This document shows positions 31,816 to 40,683 of a DNA stretch of 64,000 nucleotides, piece by piece. The translations under genes and the position numbers were made by a program. Positions within the stretch are counted from its first letter, which is position 1. Each line of letters starts with the position of its first letter. The stretch is taken from the NCBI GenBank assembly GCA_035504555.1, contig DATJRP010000047.1, positions 1-64,000 of the forward strand, given 5' to 3'. Below the pieces are notes generated by a model. The model had not been told where the DNA came from and did not search any database. It saw only the letters and a program-made list of their open reading frames with translations. Origin of the DNA: Rhizomicrobium sp035504555 (GTDB lineage: Bacteria > Pseudomonadota > Alphaproteobacteria > Micropepsales > Micropepsaceae).

Positions 31816-32382
31816 CTATTCCGCGCGGCGTACGTAGGAGCCGTCCTCGGTGGAGACGACGATCTTCGTGCCGACATTGATGAAAGGCGGAACCTGGACC
31901 TTCAAGCCGTTCTCGAGCACCGCGCCTTTGTAGGAGGGCGCCGCCGTGCCGCCCTTCATCACCGCGTCGGCTTCGACCACTTCCAGCGTCACATGCGCCG
32001 GCAGCTTGATGCCGATGGGACGGCCTTCATAGGTCTGCACCAGCACTTTCATGCCGTCCTGCAGGAACTCCGCCTGATCGCCCACGAAATCGCGTTCGAT
32101 CTCGATCTGGTCGTAGGTCTCCATGTCCATGAAGGTCAGCATGTCGCCGCTGGCGAAGAGATACTGGAAGTCCTTCTTCTCGAGATAGACTTCTTCGACC
32201 GCTTCGTCCGAGCGGAAGCGCTGGTTGAGCTTGGTGCCGGTGATGATGTTCTTGAGTTCGACCTGGTTGTAGGCGCCGCCCTTGCCGGGCTTCACGGCCT
32301 GCGTCTTCACCGCCATCCAGAGGCCGCCTTCGTGCTGAATGAGCTTGCCGGGGCTGATTTCATTGCCTGCGATCTTGGCCAT
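31816..32382 (-). CDS. efp: Translation elongation factor P
   Basis: 188 residues, the standard size. KOW-like N-terminal domain with the modified-lysine loop KPGKGGAYNQVELKNI, then OB domains II and III (DMETYDQIEIERDFVGDQAEFLQDGM, VEADAVMKGGTAAPSYKGAVLENGLKV). EF-P rescues ribosomes stalled at polyproline. ATG 32382 agrees with the conserved MAKIAGNEISPG start. Followed by suhB after 2 bp. Confidence 0.97.
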   Translation of the reverse strand: MAKIAGNEISPGKLIQHEGGLWMAVKTQAVKPGKGGAYNQVELKNIITGTKLNQRFRSDEAVEEVYLEKKDFQYLFASGDMLTFMDMETYDQIEIERDFVGDQAEFLQDGMKVLVQTYEGRPIGIKLPAHVTLEVVEADAVMKGGTAAPSYKGAVLENGLKVQVPPFINVGTKIVVSTEDGSYVRRAE

Positions 32383-32479
32383 GGAGTACGCGCTCCCTTG
32401 GGCGCGGGGGTGTGAAGCGGTCGATGTCGAAAGAGCGCGCGGGTTCTAGCAGGGCGGGCCTTGGAAAGGCAATCGGGGC

Positions 32480-33100
32480 TCAGAAGAGCGCGTTGAAAGC
32501 CTTAACGGCCGCGGCGGGGCCTTGGCCGTGCGACCAAACGCCCGCGGAAACAGCAAGGAAATCCGCACCCGCTTCGACGAGCGGCTTCGCGTTTTCGACC
32601 GTGATGCCGCCGATCGCCACCTGCGGGACTACCATCATCTCCGACCACCACCGGATGATCTCGATATCGGCGCGCGTTTTAGGTTCCTTCGTCGTTGTTG
32701 GAAAGACGGCGCCGAACGCGACATAATCCGCGCCCGCTTCCGCCGCTTCGATGGCGAGATGACGCGAGTTATGACAGGTGACGCCGACGATGGCGCCGGG
32801 ACCCACGGTGGCGCGCGCTTGTGCGTAGCTTCCGTCCTCCTGGCCGATGTGAACGCCGTCGGCGCGCATCTCGGCTGCGAGGTCGGGCCGGTCATTGATG
32901 ATGAACGCAACCTCGCGCGCCTGCGCGATCGGCATGAGGATTTCGGCGGCGCGGCGGATGTCGTCGTCGCTGACGTCCTTCAGGCGCAATTGCAGACAGG
33001 CGACGTCTCCCGCACCGAGTGCGGCGCGCAGCGTGTCGGCAAAGGCCTTCGGATCAAACCGCGATGGCGTGATGAGATAGAGACGGCAGCGTTCGCTCAC
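32480..33100 (-). CDS. thiE: Thiamine-phosphate synthase
   Basis: 206 residues. TIM-barrel ThiE elements: LQLRLKDVSDDDIRRAAEIL, FIINDRPDLAAEMRADGVHIGQED, GVTCHNSRHLAIEAAEAGADYVAFGAVFPTTTK, and VAIGGITVENA at the phosphate site. Condenses HMP-PP and HET-P into thiamine phosphate. It overlaps fba by four bases and so rides on the glycolytic operon; no TPP riboswitch is visible upstream because it is internal to that operon. Confidence 0.93.
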   Translation of the reverse strand: MSERCRLYLITPSRFDPKAFADTLRAALGAGDVACLQLRLKDVSDDDIRRAAEILMPIAQAREVAFIINDRPDLAAEMRADGVHIGQEDGSYAQARATVGPGAIVGVTCHNSRHLAIEAAEAGADYVAFGAVFPTTTKEPKTRADIEIIRWWSEMMVVPQVAIGGITVENAKPLVEAGADFLAVSAGVWSHGQGPAAAVKAFNALF

Positions 33101-34137
33101 GCCACAGTCTTAGTAAGAATTGGCTTTTCGAGGTCCGGCTTCCACTCGCCCAGAGCCGCAAGGCCGTTCATCGCGGCGCGGTGCGCAAAGGCGCGCTGTG
33201 CGGCCGGAACGTTCTCCGGCTTGCCTTTCCACGCCGCCTGCGGCGCCGCCTGCAGCGCGCGGCCGTAGGAGAAGGTGAGCGGCCACGGCAGGTCGTAGCC
33301 CGCGTTGATGGCGTTCAGATGCGCAGTCGCTTCTTCATCGGATTGTCCGCCGGACAGGAACGCGATGCCCGGCACCGCCGCAGGCACGCAGCGCTTCAGC
33401 ACCATGACGGTCTTCTCCGCCACTTCCGCGATGCCGGCTTGCTTTGAACACTTCTTGCCGGAGACGGTCATGTTGGGCTTCAGGATCATGCCTTCCAGCG
33501 CGACGCGCTGCTTGTAGAGCTCGTAGAACACTTCCTTGAGCACCCACTCCGTCACGTGCGCGCATTTGTCGATATCGTGATCGCCATCCATCAGCACTTC
33601 CGGCTCGACGATAGGAACGATGCCGTTCTCCTGCGCCAGGGCTGCGTAACGCGCGAGTGCCTGCGCATTGGTGGAGACGCCGGTGTAGGTCGGGATCGTG
33701 GGCGAAATATCGATCACCGCGCGCCACTTCGCGAAGCGCGCGCCGAGCTTGTAATATTCGACGAAGCGTTCGCGCAGACCGTCGAGGCCTTCGGTGATCG
33801 TTTCGCCTTCGCAAAGCGCCAGCGGCTTCGCACCCAGGTCGACCTTGATGCCGGGAATGGAGCCCGCCTGCTCGATCAGCTTGACGAGCGGGGTGCCGTC
33901 TTTCGCCTTCTGCCGGATCGTTTCGTCATAGAGGATGACGCCCGAAATCCTGTTCTTCATCGCGTCCGTTGTACGAAATAGAAATTCGCGATAGTCGCGG
34001 CGGTTCTCCTCCGTCGAGTCCACGCCGATCTTGTCGAAGCGCTTCTTGATCGTTGACGTGCTTTCGTCGGCGGCGAGAATGCCTTTCCCGTCCGCCACCA
34101 TGGCGCGCGCGATGCGGTTCAGTGCCGCGATATCCAT
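33097..34137 (-). CDS. fba: Class I fructose-bisphosphate aldolase
   Basis: 346 residues from ATG 34137 with AAGGGGGAG before it. Class I (Schiff-base) aldolase: AADESTSTIKKRF at the N-terminus, ARFAKWRAVI, IVEPEVLMDGDHDI, MILKPNMTVSGKKC with the active Lys, and the C-terminal GIAFLSGGQSDEEA. Cleaves fructose-1,6-bisphosphate to two triose phosphates. Fits the tkt-gap-pgk-fba order, which many alphaproteobacteria use in Calvin-type or Entner-Doudoroff-linked metabolism. Confidence 0.96.
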   Translation of the reverse strand: MDIAALNRIARAMVADGKGILAADESTSTIKKRFDKIGVDSTEENRRDYREFLFRTTDAMKNRISGVILYDETIRQKAKDGTPLVKLIEQAGSIPGIKVDLGAKPLALCEGETITEGLDGLRERFVEYYKLGARFAKWRAVIDISPTIPTYTGVSTNAQALARYAALAQENGIVPIVEPEVLMDGDHDIDKCAHVTEWVLKEVFYELYKQRVALEGMILKPNMTVSGKKCSKQAGIAEVAEKTVMVLKRCVPAAVPGIAFLSGGQSDEEATAHLNAINAGYDLPWPLTFSYGRALQAAPQAAWKGKPENVPAAQRAFAHRAAMNGLAALGEWKPDLEKPILTKTVA

Positions 34138-34139
34138 CT

Positions 34140-35339
34140 TCACTCCCCCTTGGATTGCTTCAGAGCCATAACGCCCGGGAGCTCCAATCCTTCCAACCAC
34201 TCCAAGAATGCCCCGCCTGCGGTCGAGACATAAGAAAAATCTTCGGCCACGCCCGCGTGGTTAAGCGCCGCAACCGTATCGCCGCCGCCTGCGACCGAAA
34301 GGAGCTTGCCCGCCTTCGTGCGCGCCGCGACGGCCTTCGCCGCCGCCACCGTGCCGCGATCGAAAGGTTCCATCTCGAAGGCGCCGAAGGGGCCGTTCCA
34401 GACAATGGTCGCCACCTCTTCGAGCTCTTTGACGAAAGCTTCGACGGTGGCGGGTCCGACATCGAGGATCATCTCGTCTGCGGCGACTTCGCTGACGAGG
34501 ATGGTGCGCGACGGTGCGTGCGCCTTGAACTGCTTCGCCACGACGACGTCGGTCGGCAGCAGCACGGTCTTTTGGCCCGCCGCTTTCAGGATGGCTTTCG
34601 CTGTCCCGAGCTGATCGCGCTCGCAGATCGACTTGCCGATTTCGTAGCCCTGCGCGGCGAGGAACGTATTCGCCATGCCGCCCCCGATGGCCAGCACGTC
34701 GACGCGCTTCACGAGGTTTTCGAGGAGCGGGATCTTGGTCGAGACCTTGGCGCCGCCCACCACCGCCAGCAGCGGACGCCTGGGATTCTCCAGCGCCTTC
34801 TCGAGATGGGTGAGTTCCGTTTCCATGCAACGGCCGGCCGCCGCCGGCAGAAGACGCGCCAGGGCTTCCGTAGTCGCATGGGCACGATGGGCGGCGGAGA
34901 AGGCGTCGTTGACGAAGAGATCGCCGAGCTTCGCGACCTGCTTCGCAAAGTCCATGTCGTTCTTTTCTTCGCCGGCATGGAAGCGCGTGTTCTCGAGGAG
35001 CAGCACGTTGCCGTCTTTCAGCTTCGCGACCGCCGCCTCCGCGACGGGGCCTGCGCAATCTCCCGCGAACGCCACTGGGCGTCCAATCGCCTTCGCGAGT
35101 GCGGGTGCAATCGGCGCCAGAGACATCGACGGCACGACCTTTCCTTTCGGACGGTCGAAATGCGAGAGCACGATGACGCGCGCGCCTTTTTCGGCGAGTT
35201 CCTTGATGGTAGGCGCTTGGCGCTCGATGCGCAGCGTGTCACCGATCACGCCGTCCTTCATGGGCACGTTCAGATCGTCGCGCACCAGCACGCGGCGTCC
35301 CTTGACGGCGATATCGTCCAGCGTACGGAAGCCACTCAT
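34140..35339 (-). CDS. pgk: Phosphoglycerate kinase
   Basis: 399 residues. PGK features: RVLVRDDLNVPMKDGVIGDTLRI at the N-domain, RFHAGEEKND, FVNDAFSAAHRAHAT, VVGGAKVSTKIPLLENL, and a C-terminal GGGDTVAAL loop for nucleotide binding. ATG 35339 with MSGFRTLDDI matches the family start. Gaps to fba and gap are 2 and 4 bp, so translation is tightly linked. Confidence 0.97.
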   Translation of the reverse strand: MSGFRTLDDIAVKGRRVLVRDDLNVPMKDGVIGDTLRIERQAPTIKELAEKGARVIVLSHFDRPKGKVVPSMSLAPIAPALAKAIGRPVAFAGDCAGPVAEAAVAKLKDGNVLLLENTRFHAGEEKNDMDFAKQVAKLGDLFVNDAFSAAHRAHATTEALARLLPAAAGRCMETELTHLEKALENPRRPLLAVVGGAKVSTKIPLLENLVKRVDVLAIGGGMANTFLAAQGYEIGKSICERDQLGTAKAILKAAGQKTVLLPTDVVVAKQFKAHAPSRTILVSEVAADEMILDVGPATVEAFVKELEEVATIVWNGPFGAFEMEPFDRGTVAAAKAVAARTKAGKLLSVAGGGDTVAALNHAGVAEDFSYVSTAGGAFLEWLEGLELPGVMALKQSKGE

Positions 35340-35343
35340 GGTC

Positions 35344-36351
35344 TTAGAGAAGCTTGCCCATGAGGGCGGACACGTCGGCCATGCGGTTGGAGAAGCCCCA
35401 TTCGTTGTCGTACCACGCCATGACACGCACGAAATTGCCGCCCAACACTTTGGTCTGATCAACGGCAAAACTTGCCGACGCCGGGTTGTGGTTGAAGTCG
35501 ACGGAGACGAGGTGCGCGGTGACGATGTCGAGGATGCCCTTGAGCGGGCCCGCGGCCGCGGCCTTCATCACGTTGTTGACTTCTTCGACGCTGGTCGGAC
35601 GCTTGGCCGTGAACTTGAAGTCGATGACCGAGACGTTCGGCGTCGGCACGCGCAAGCTGATGCCATCAAGCTTGCCTTTCAACTCCGGCATGACGAGACC
35701 CACGGCCTTCGCTGCACCCGTCGAGGTCGGGATGATGGAAACCGCTGCAGCGCGGGCGCGATAGAGATCCTTGTGCAGCTGGTCGAGCGAGGGCTGGTCG
35801 TTGGTGTAGCTGTGCACCGTCGTCATGAAGCCGGTCTCGATGCCGATGGCGTCCTGCAGCACTTTCACGACGGGTGCGAGGCAGTTCGTGGTGCACGACG
35901 CGTTCGAGACGACGATGTGATCCTTGGTGAGCTTGTCGTGATTGACGCCATAAACGACGGTGAGGTCCGCGCCGTCGGCCGGTGCGGAGACCAGCACGCG
36001 CCTGGCGCCGGCCGTCAGGTGGGCCGACGCCTTCTCCTTCGACGTGAAGATGCCCGTGCATTCGAAGGCGATGTCGACGCCCAATTGCTTGTGCGGCAGC
36101 TCAGCCGGATTCTTGATCGCGGTGACGAGCATTTTCTGGCCGCCGACGATCATGTGATCGCCGTCGACGATCACTTCGCCCGGGAAGCGGCCATGCGTGG
36201 AGTCGTAGCGCAGCAGATGCGCGTTGGTTTCGACGGGACCGAGATCGTTGATGCCGACGATCGTGATGTCCTTGCGGCCTGATTCCAGGATCGCGCGCAG
36301 TACGAGACGCCCGATACGACCGAAACCGTTGATTGCGACGCGAATGGCCAT
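35344..36351 (-). CDS. gap: Type I glyceraldehyde-3-phosphate dehydrogenase
   Basis: 335 residues. Rossmann start VAINGFGRIGRLVLRA, the catalytic Cys in SNASCTTNCLAPV, the STGAAKAVGLVMPELKGKL region, and C-terminal WYDNEWGFSNRMADV. NAD-dependent oxidation of GAP to 1,3-bisphosphoglycerate. 9 bp after tkt and 4 bp before pgk. Confidence 0.98.
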   Translation of the reverse strand: MAIRVAINGFGRIGRLVLRAILESGRKDITIVGINDLGPVETNAHLLRYDSTHGRFPGEVIVDGDHMIVGGQKMLVTAIKNPAELPHKQLGVDIAFECTGIFTSKEKASAHLTAGARRVLVSAPADGADLTVVYGVNHDKLTKDHIVVSNASCTTNCLAPVVKVLQDAIGIETGFMTTVHSYTNDQPSLDQLHKDLYRARAAAVSIIPTSTGAAKAVGLVMPELKGKLDGISLRVPTPNVSVIDFKFTAKRPTSVEEVNNVMKAAAAGPLKGILDIVTAHLVSVDFNHNPASASFAVDQTKVLGGNFVRVMAWYDNEWGFSNRMADVSALMGKLL

Positions 36352-36360
36352 GTGCTGCTC

Positions 36361-38382
36361 CTAACGCTTGGTCTTGAGAAGGGTATGTGCGACGTCTGCG
36401 GCCGCTTCCGGCGTGATGCCGAAATGCTTGTAGAGATCCTTGTGGGGCGCGCTCGCCCCGAAACCTTTCATGCCGATGAAGCGGCCGTGCTCGCCCAGAT
36501 AGCGCTCCCAGCCGAAAGAGGACGCCGCTTCGACGGCGACCTTAACAGTTCCCGGTCCCAGCACGCTTTCACGATAGGTTTCAGTTTGTTCGTCGAACAA
36601 TTCCCACGACGGCATGGAGACGACGCGGGCGGCGATGCCGTCCTGCGCGAGAAGCGCGCGCGCCGCGAGTGCGATTTCGACTTCGGAGCCGGTCGCCAGG
36701 AAAGTCACTTTCGCTTCGCCGTCCGCCGGCGCAAGTTCATAGGCGCCTTTGCGCGAAAGGTTTTCGTCCGTGTGCGTCGTGCGCACCGTGGGCAGATTCT
36801 GACGCGTCAACGCGAAGATGCTGGGGCGGCGGGCTTCGGCGAGCGCGATCTCCCAGCATTCCGCCGTTTCCACGGCGTCCGCAGGCCGGAAGACCATCAG
36901 GTTTGGTATGGCGCGCAGCGCCGCCAGCTGCTCGACCGGCTGATGCGTGGGCCCGTCCTCGCCGAGGCCGATCGAGTCGTGCGTCATCACATGGATAAGG
37001 CGCAGCCCCATCAGTGCCGCAAGCCGGATCGCCGGCCGTGCGTAGTCGGAAAAGACGAGAAACGTCCCGGAATAGGGAATGACGCCGCCGTGAAGCGCCA
37101 GACCGTTCATGGCAGCGGCCATGCCGTGCTCGCGGATGCCGTAATGCACGAAGCGCCCGGAGTAATCGCCGGGCGCGATGACCTTCATCGCCTTGGTGCG
37201 GGTGTTGTTGGAGCCCGTAAGATCCGCGGAGCCTCCGATCGTCTTGTCCAGTTTTGCGTTGATGATCTCGAGGGCCGCTTCCGACGCCTTGCGCGTGGCC
37301 ATCGCCGGCCTCTCGGCGCTCATCTTCTTCTTGAATTCGTTGAGCGGCAGCGAGAGGCCCTGCGGGACTTCCGTTTCGAGCGAGTCGTAGAACGACTTCA
37401 GTATTTCGGCTGGGCGCTTGTTGCGGCGTTCGCGCCAGGCGTCGCGCAGTTTCTTGCCGCGCGCGCCGATGGCCCGCCAGTCGGCGAGGATGTCGTTCGG
37501 CACGACGAAGGGCGGATACGGCCAGCCGAGCTTTTCGCGCGCGCCTGCAACTTCCTCGGCGCCAAGGGCCTCGCCATGGGCCTTCGACGTGCCGGCACGC
37601 GTCGGCGCGCCGAAGCCGATGGTCGTGCGCGCGGCGATCAGCACGGGCTTGTCGCTCGTTTGCGCGGCGGCGAGCGCATCCGCCACGGCGATCGCGTCGT
37701 GACCGTCGCAGGCGAAGGTGTTCCAGCCCATGGCTTCGAAGCGCGTCCGCGTATCCGTCGAATCCGAGAGTGAGGTAGGGCCGTCAATCGAGATATGATT
37801 ATCGTCAAAAAGCACGATCAACCGGTTGAGCTTGAGGTGGCCCGCGAGGCTCGCAGCCTCCTGGCTGACTCCTTCCATGAGATCGCCGTCGCCCGCGATG
37901 ACATAGGTCCGATGGTCGACGAGGTCGTCGCCGAAACGCGCATTCAGGATGCGCTCGGCGAGTGCCATGCCGACCGCCGTGGCAATGCCCTGGCCGAGCG
38001 GTCCTGTGGTCGTTTCCACGCCCGGCAGATGACCGTATTCCGGGTGACCGGCGCAGGGGCTGCCGAGCTGGCGGAAGTGGCGGATATCGTCCAGCGAGGG
38101 CCTGGGGTAGCCGGTCAGAAAAAGCAGCGAATAGAGGAGCATAGAGCCGTGGCCGGCCGACAGCACGAAGCGGTCGCGGTCCGGCCAAAGGGGATCGGCG
38201 GGATCAAATTTCAGGAATTGCGAGAAGAGGACCGTAGCGGCGTCGGCCATGCCCATCGGCATGCCGGGGTGACCGCTTTTCGCCGCCTCGACGGCATCCA
38301 TGGAGAGCGCGCGGATCGCGTTCGCCAGCCGGCGTGTCTCCGCCTGGTTGAAAACAAGCGGCGCGGCTTCGGCGTTTTTCAT
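36361..38382 (-). CDS. tkt: Transketolase
   Basis: 673 residues from ATG 38382; a TTG at 38442 would add 20. TPP domain: AGHGSMLLYSLLFLTGY, IAGDGDLMEGVSQEAASLAGHL (GDG-N motif). Pyrimidine domain with HDSIGLGEDGPTHQPVEQLA. Transfers two-carbon ketol units between sugar phosphates. First gene of the tkt-gap-pgk-fba-thiE operon. Divergent from the DUF4164 gene. Confidence 0.97.
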   Translation of the reverse strand: MKNAEAAPLVFNQAETRRLANAIRALSMDAVEAAKSGHPGMPMGMADAATVLFSQFLKFDPADPLWPDRDRFVLSAGHGSMLLYSLLFLTGYPRPSLDDIRHFRQLGSPCAGHPEYGHLPGVETTTGPLGQGIATAVGMALAERILNARFGDDLVDHRTYVIAGDGDLMEGVSQEAASLAGHLKLNRLIVLFDDNHISIDGPTSLSDSTDTRTRFEAMGWNTFACDGHDAIAVADALAAAQTSDKPVLIAARTTIGFGAPTRAGTSKAHGEALGAEEVAGAREKLGWPYPPFVVPNDILADWRAIGARGKKLRDAWRERRNKRPAEILKSFYDSLETEVPQGLSLPLNEFKKKMSAERPAMATRKASEAALEIINAKLDKTIGGSADLTGSNNTRTKAMKVIAPGDYSGRFVHYGIREHGMAAAMNGLALHGGVIPYSGTFLVFSDYARPAIRLAALMGLRLIHVMTHDSIGLGEDGPTHQPVEQLAALRAIPNLMVFRPADAVETAECWEIALAEARRPSIFALTRQNLPTVRTTHTDENLSRKGAYELAPADGEAKVTFLATGSEVEIALAARALLAQDGIAARVVSMPSWELFDEQTETYRESVLGPGTVKVAVEAASSFGWERYLGEHGRFIGMKGFGASAPHKDLYKHFGITPEAAADVAHTLLKTKR

Positions 38383-38524
38383 GTGGCGTTCGGGCCCCGG
38401 AAAGCGCTGGACGCCATAGCGAGCAGCACTCTCTTGCGTCAAGTGTTGATCTTGGGCCGATCTTTCGTTGACCCTATTTCCCCGAAAAGCCTAAGGTCCA
38501 GCGCGTTGCGGCAAAGAGGTTCGG

Positions 38525-38788
38525 ATGGCCGAGCTAGATCAGATGGCGGCCCAGTTGGCGGCTGCGCTCGACCGGCTGGAAAGCTTGGCGCTTCCGCTCG
38601 CGGAGGCGAAGGCGCGGGCCCTTCAGAACGCCGCCGAGATCGAAGCCCTCAAGCGCGAGCGCGAGCAGTTGCTGGTCCGTATCACCGAACTGGAAGACGA
38701 GGCGCGCGCCATCGCCGGCGTCACCGACGAAGTGGAAGGCCGGCTCGACGAAGCCATCACGGAAATCCGCGCGGCACTCGCGCGCTAA
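38525..38788 (+). CDS. DUF4164 coiled-coil protein
   Basis: 87 residues, almost entirely heptad-like (LDRLESLALPLAEAKARALQNAAEIEALKREREQLL). DUF4164 proteins sit immediately upstream of zapA in many alphaproteobacteria, as here, 41 bp before zapA. A role in Z-ring organisation is suggested by position only; no experiment is known to me. Confidence 0.85.
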   Translation: MAELDQMAAQLAAALDRLESLALPLAEAKARALQNAAEIEALKREREQLLVRITELEDEARAIAGVTDEVEGRLDEAITEIRAALAR

Positions 38789-38829
38789 CGCTTCCGTAAG
38801 CGCTGCGGGAATAAGAAGGAGACATTGCT

Positions 38830-39189
38830 TTGCCGCTCGTCAACGTCATGGTCAACAGTCGCGCCTACACCATCGCGTGCGACGACGGTGAAGAAGAACA
38901 TCTGCGCGAGCTCGCGAAACATGTCGATTCCAAAGTGCGCGAACTTCTGGAAACGGTTGGGCAGGTCGGCGACGGCCGGCTCCTTCTCATGGCGGCGCTT
39001 CTTATCACCGACGATTATTTTGACGCCGTGCATCGCCTCGAAGCGCGCGCCAAGGATTTCAACGAACTTTCGAACGCGCACGCCGAAACCAAAGCCAGGC
39101 TCGGCACGGCAGAGCAGCGCGCCTTGGCTTCGCTCGAAGCGGCGACGAAGCGCATCAGCGATATTGCCGCCCGGCTCGTCGAAGCCTAA
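38830..39189 (+). CDS. zapA: Cell division protein ZapA
   Basis: 119 residues. N-terminal globular head with VNVMVNSRAYTIACDDGEEEHLRELAKHVDSKVRELLETVG, then a C-terminal coiled coil (THAETKARLGTAEQ region). It binds FtsZ and bundles protofilaments at the division site. Starts at TTG 38830. Classic zapA-6S RNA-fau context follows. Confidence 0.93.
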   Translation: MPLVNVMVNSRAYTIACDDGEEEHLRELAKHVDSKVRELLETVGQVGDGRLLLMAALLITDDYFDAVHRLEARAKDFNELSNAHAETKARLGTAEQRALASLEAATKRISDIAARLVEA

Positions 39190-39194
39190 GGTCC

Positions 39195-39365
39195 TTCTTG
39201 GACGGGTACTGCTCCGCGCGTCAGGAATGCGATGCCCAGGGGCCTTAATGGTACTCACCGGGAGCTGTCCCTGGCCGGAGCCGTGGTTCCGATCACATGG
39301 CGCCCACCTGCACTTGCAGGCCCGTGAGGATCCAAGTCCAACGGTGGTTGCGGTCCCGTCCACTT
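39195..39365 (+). ncRNA. ssrS: 6S RNA (transcriptional regulator of RNA polymerase)
   Basis: Located between zapA and fau, the conserved position of 6S RNA in proteobacteria. The closing stem is visible: GGACGGG (39200-39206) pairs with CCCGTCC (39355-39361). The interior folds back with a large central bulge region; the RNA mimics an open promoter and sequesters sigma70 holoenzyme in stationary phase. Exact ends are estimates. Confidence 0.85.
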
Positions 39366-39384
39366 TATCAAAACCGCCCACACG

Positions 39385-39951
39385 ATGATCTCCAAAGCGA
39401 AGCTCAGAGCGGCCGCGCGTATGCGGCGCGCGCAACTCGCGACGGATCTGCCGGCGTTCGCGCAGGCGATTGCGAGCCATGCCGTGCGTCTTCCGCTGAC
39501 GCGCCACACGCCGGTGGCGAGCTATTGGCCGCTCAACGACGAAGCCGATCCGCGCGCACTGGCCCATGTCCTGGCGGGCTTCGGCCATCCCATCCTTCTG
39601 CCGCGCGCGATGGGCAAAAACGAACCGTTGTCATTCCGTCTCTGGCAGATGGGCGACGAAACGGAGATAAGCGAACTCGAAGTGCCCGAGCCTTTGGCGA
39701 CGGCGCGCGAAGTCGTTCCCGCAGCGGTTCTCGTGCCGCTGCTGGCCTTCGACGCCAACGGTGTGCGGCTCGGTTACGGCGGCGGCTACTACGACCGCAC
39801 GCTTGCGGTGTTGCGCGCGCAAACGCGCGTTGTCGTGATCGGCATCGCCTATTCCGGACAGGAAAAGCCGGGACTGCCCGTCGCGCCGCACGACGAAAAG
39901 CTCGATATGGTGCTCACGGAAAAAGGCCTGCGCCGATTCCCGCAGCGGTAA
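39385..39951 (+). CDS. fau: 5-formyltetrahydrofolate cyclo-ligase
   Basis: 188 residues. Conserved ATP/folate site: VPLLAFDANGVRLGYGGGYYDRTLAVLR, with the R-R residues in AARMRRAQLA near the N-terminus. Converts 5-formyl-THF to 5,10-methenyl-THF. Position after 6S RNA matches ygfA/fau. The stop is 3 bp from the convergent methyltransferase-like gene. Confidence 0.94.
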   Translation: MISKAKLRAAARMRRAQLATDLPAFAQAIASHAVRLPLTRHTPVASYWPLNDEADPRALAHVLAGFGHPILLPRAMGKNEPLSFRLWQMGDETEISELEVPEPLATAREVVPAAVLVPLLAFDANGVRLGYGGGYYDRTLAVLRAQTRVVVIGIAYSGQEKPGLPVAPHDEKLDMVLTEKGLRRFPQR

Positions 39952-39954
39952 GGC

Positions 39955-40629
39955 TCACCAAATTCCCGGCACCAGGCGATAGTGCACGCGTGCGGCGTAG
40001 TCGTCGTAGCCCGCGAGATCCTTGCGCAGCATGCGCTCCTCGATCGGAATCCGGAACATCAGTATCGCGACAAGGACCGGCGCTGCGGCGAGCCCCAGCC
40101 ACGATCCGAACATGAACGGCAGACCGAAGAAATAGAACAGGCTGCCCGCATACATGGGATGGCGCACGACGCTATAGGGACCGGTTGTGACGACTCTCTG
40201 ATTTCGCTCTTCCTGCATCTTCACGACGGGCGCGGCGAAAGAATTGGCGCGGAAGACGAGCACGTTGGTCGCAAAAAACAGGCTCGAGACGATCAGCCCC
40301 GCATAGTTCCATGCGCGCGGCATATGCGAGATGCCCCAGCGGTGATCGAGCGCCATCAGCACCAGCCAGCCGAGAAAGCCGATGAAGAAGAAACCCATCA
40401 GGACCTTGTCCCAGAAGACCTGATTCTTTTCGAAACCGCCCGAAAGGCGCTCCTTCAGAAGTGCCCGATCATGGGCGTAGAGCCAGGCGCAGGTGGCCGT
40501 GCCGAGCACCATCATCTGGCCGATATAGGCCCACCCTCCCCACCAGTCGAAAGTGCCCGCCGGCCAGAAGAGCAGGACGACGAGAAGCAGGGCGAAAAGG
40601 CCCAGTTCCCAGGTCAGGCGCCAGATCAT
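39955..40629 (-). CDS. Isoprenylcysteine carboxyl-methyltransferase-like membrane protein
   Basis: 224 residues with five or six transmembrane helices. The C-terminal part carries the ICMT/PEMT signature: GPYSVVRHPMYAGSLFYFFG (SAM pocket, RHPxY), then IPIEERMLRKDLAGYDDYAARVHYRLVPGIW (the E-E-R-x-L / Y-x-x-Y pattern). Methylates an unknown acceptor, possibly a lipid or isoprenoid. Convergent with fau and divergent from the metallophosphoesterase. Confidence 0.85.
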   Translation of the reverse strand: MIWRLTWELGLFALLLVVLLFWPAGTFDWWGGWAYIGQMMVLGTATCAWLYAHDRALLKERLSGGFEKNQVFWDKVLMGFFFIGFLGWLVLMALDHRWGISHMPRAWNYAGLIVSSLFFATNVLVFRANSFAAPVVKMQEERNQRVVTTGPYSVVRHPMYAGSLFYFFGLPFMFGSWLGLAAAPVLVAILMFRIPIEERMLRKDLAGYDDYAARVHYRLVPGIW

Positions 40630-40683
40630 GGTTTATCCATCGTGGTTGTGGCGGTAAGTCCCGTCTGTGTTAAGACAATCCGT

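Noticed and set aside
33101..33120. TPP riboswitch upstream of thiE
   Set aside because: The region upstream of thiE is fba coding sequence with a four-base overlap; no THI-box pattern.
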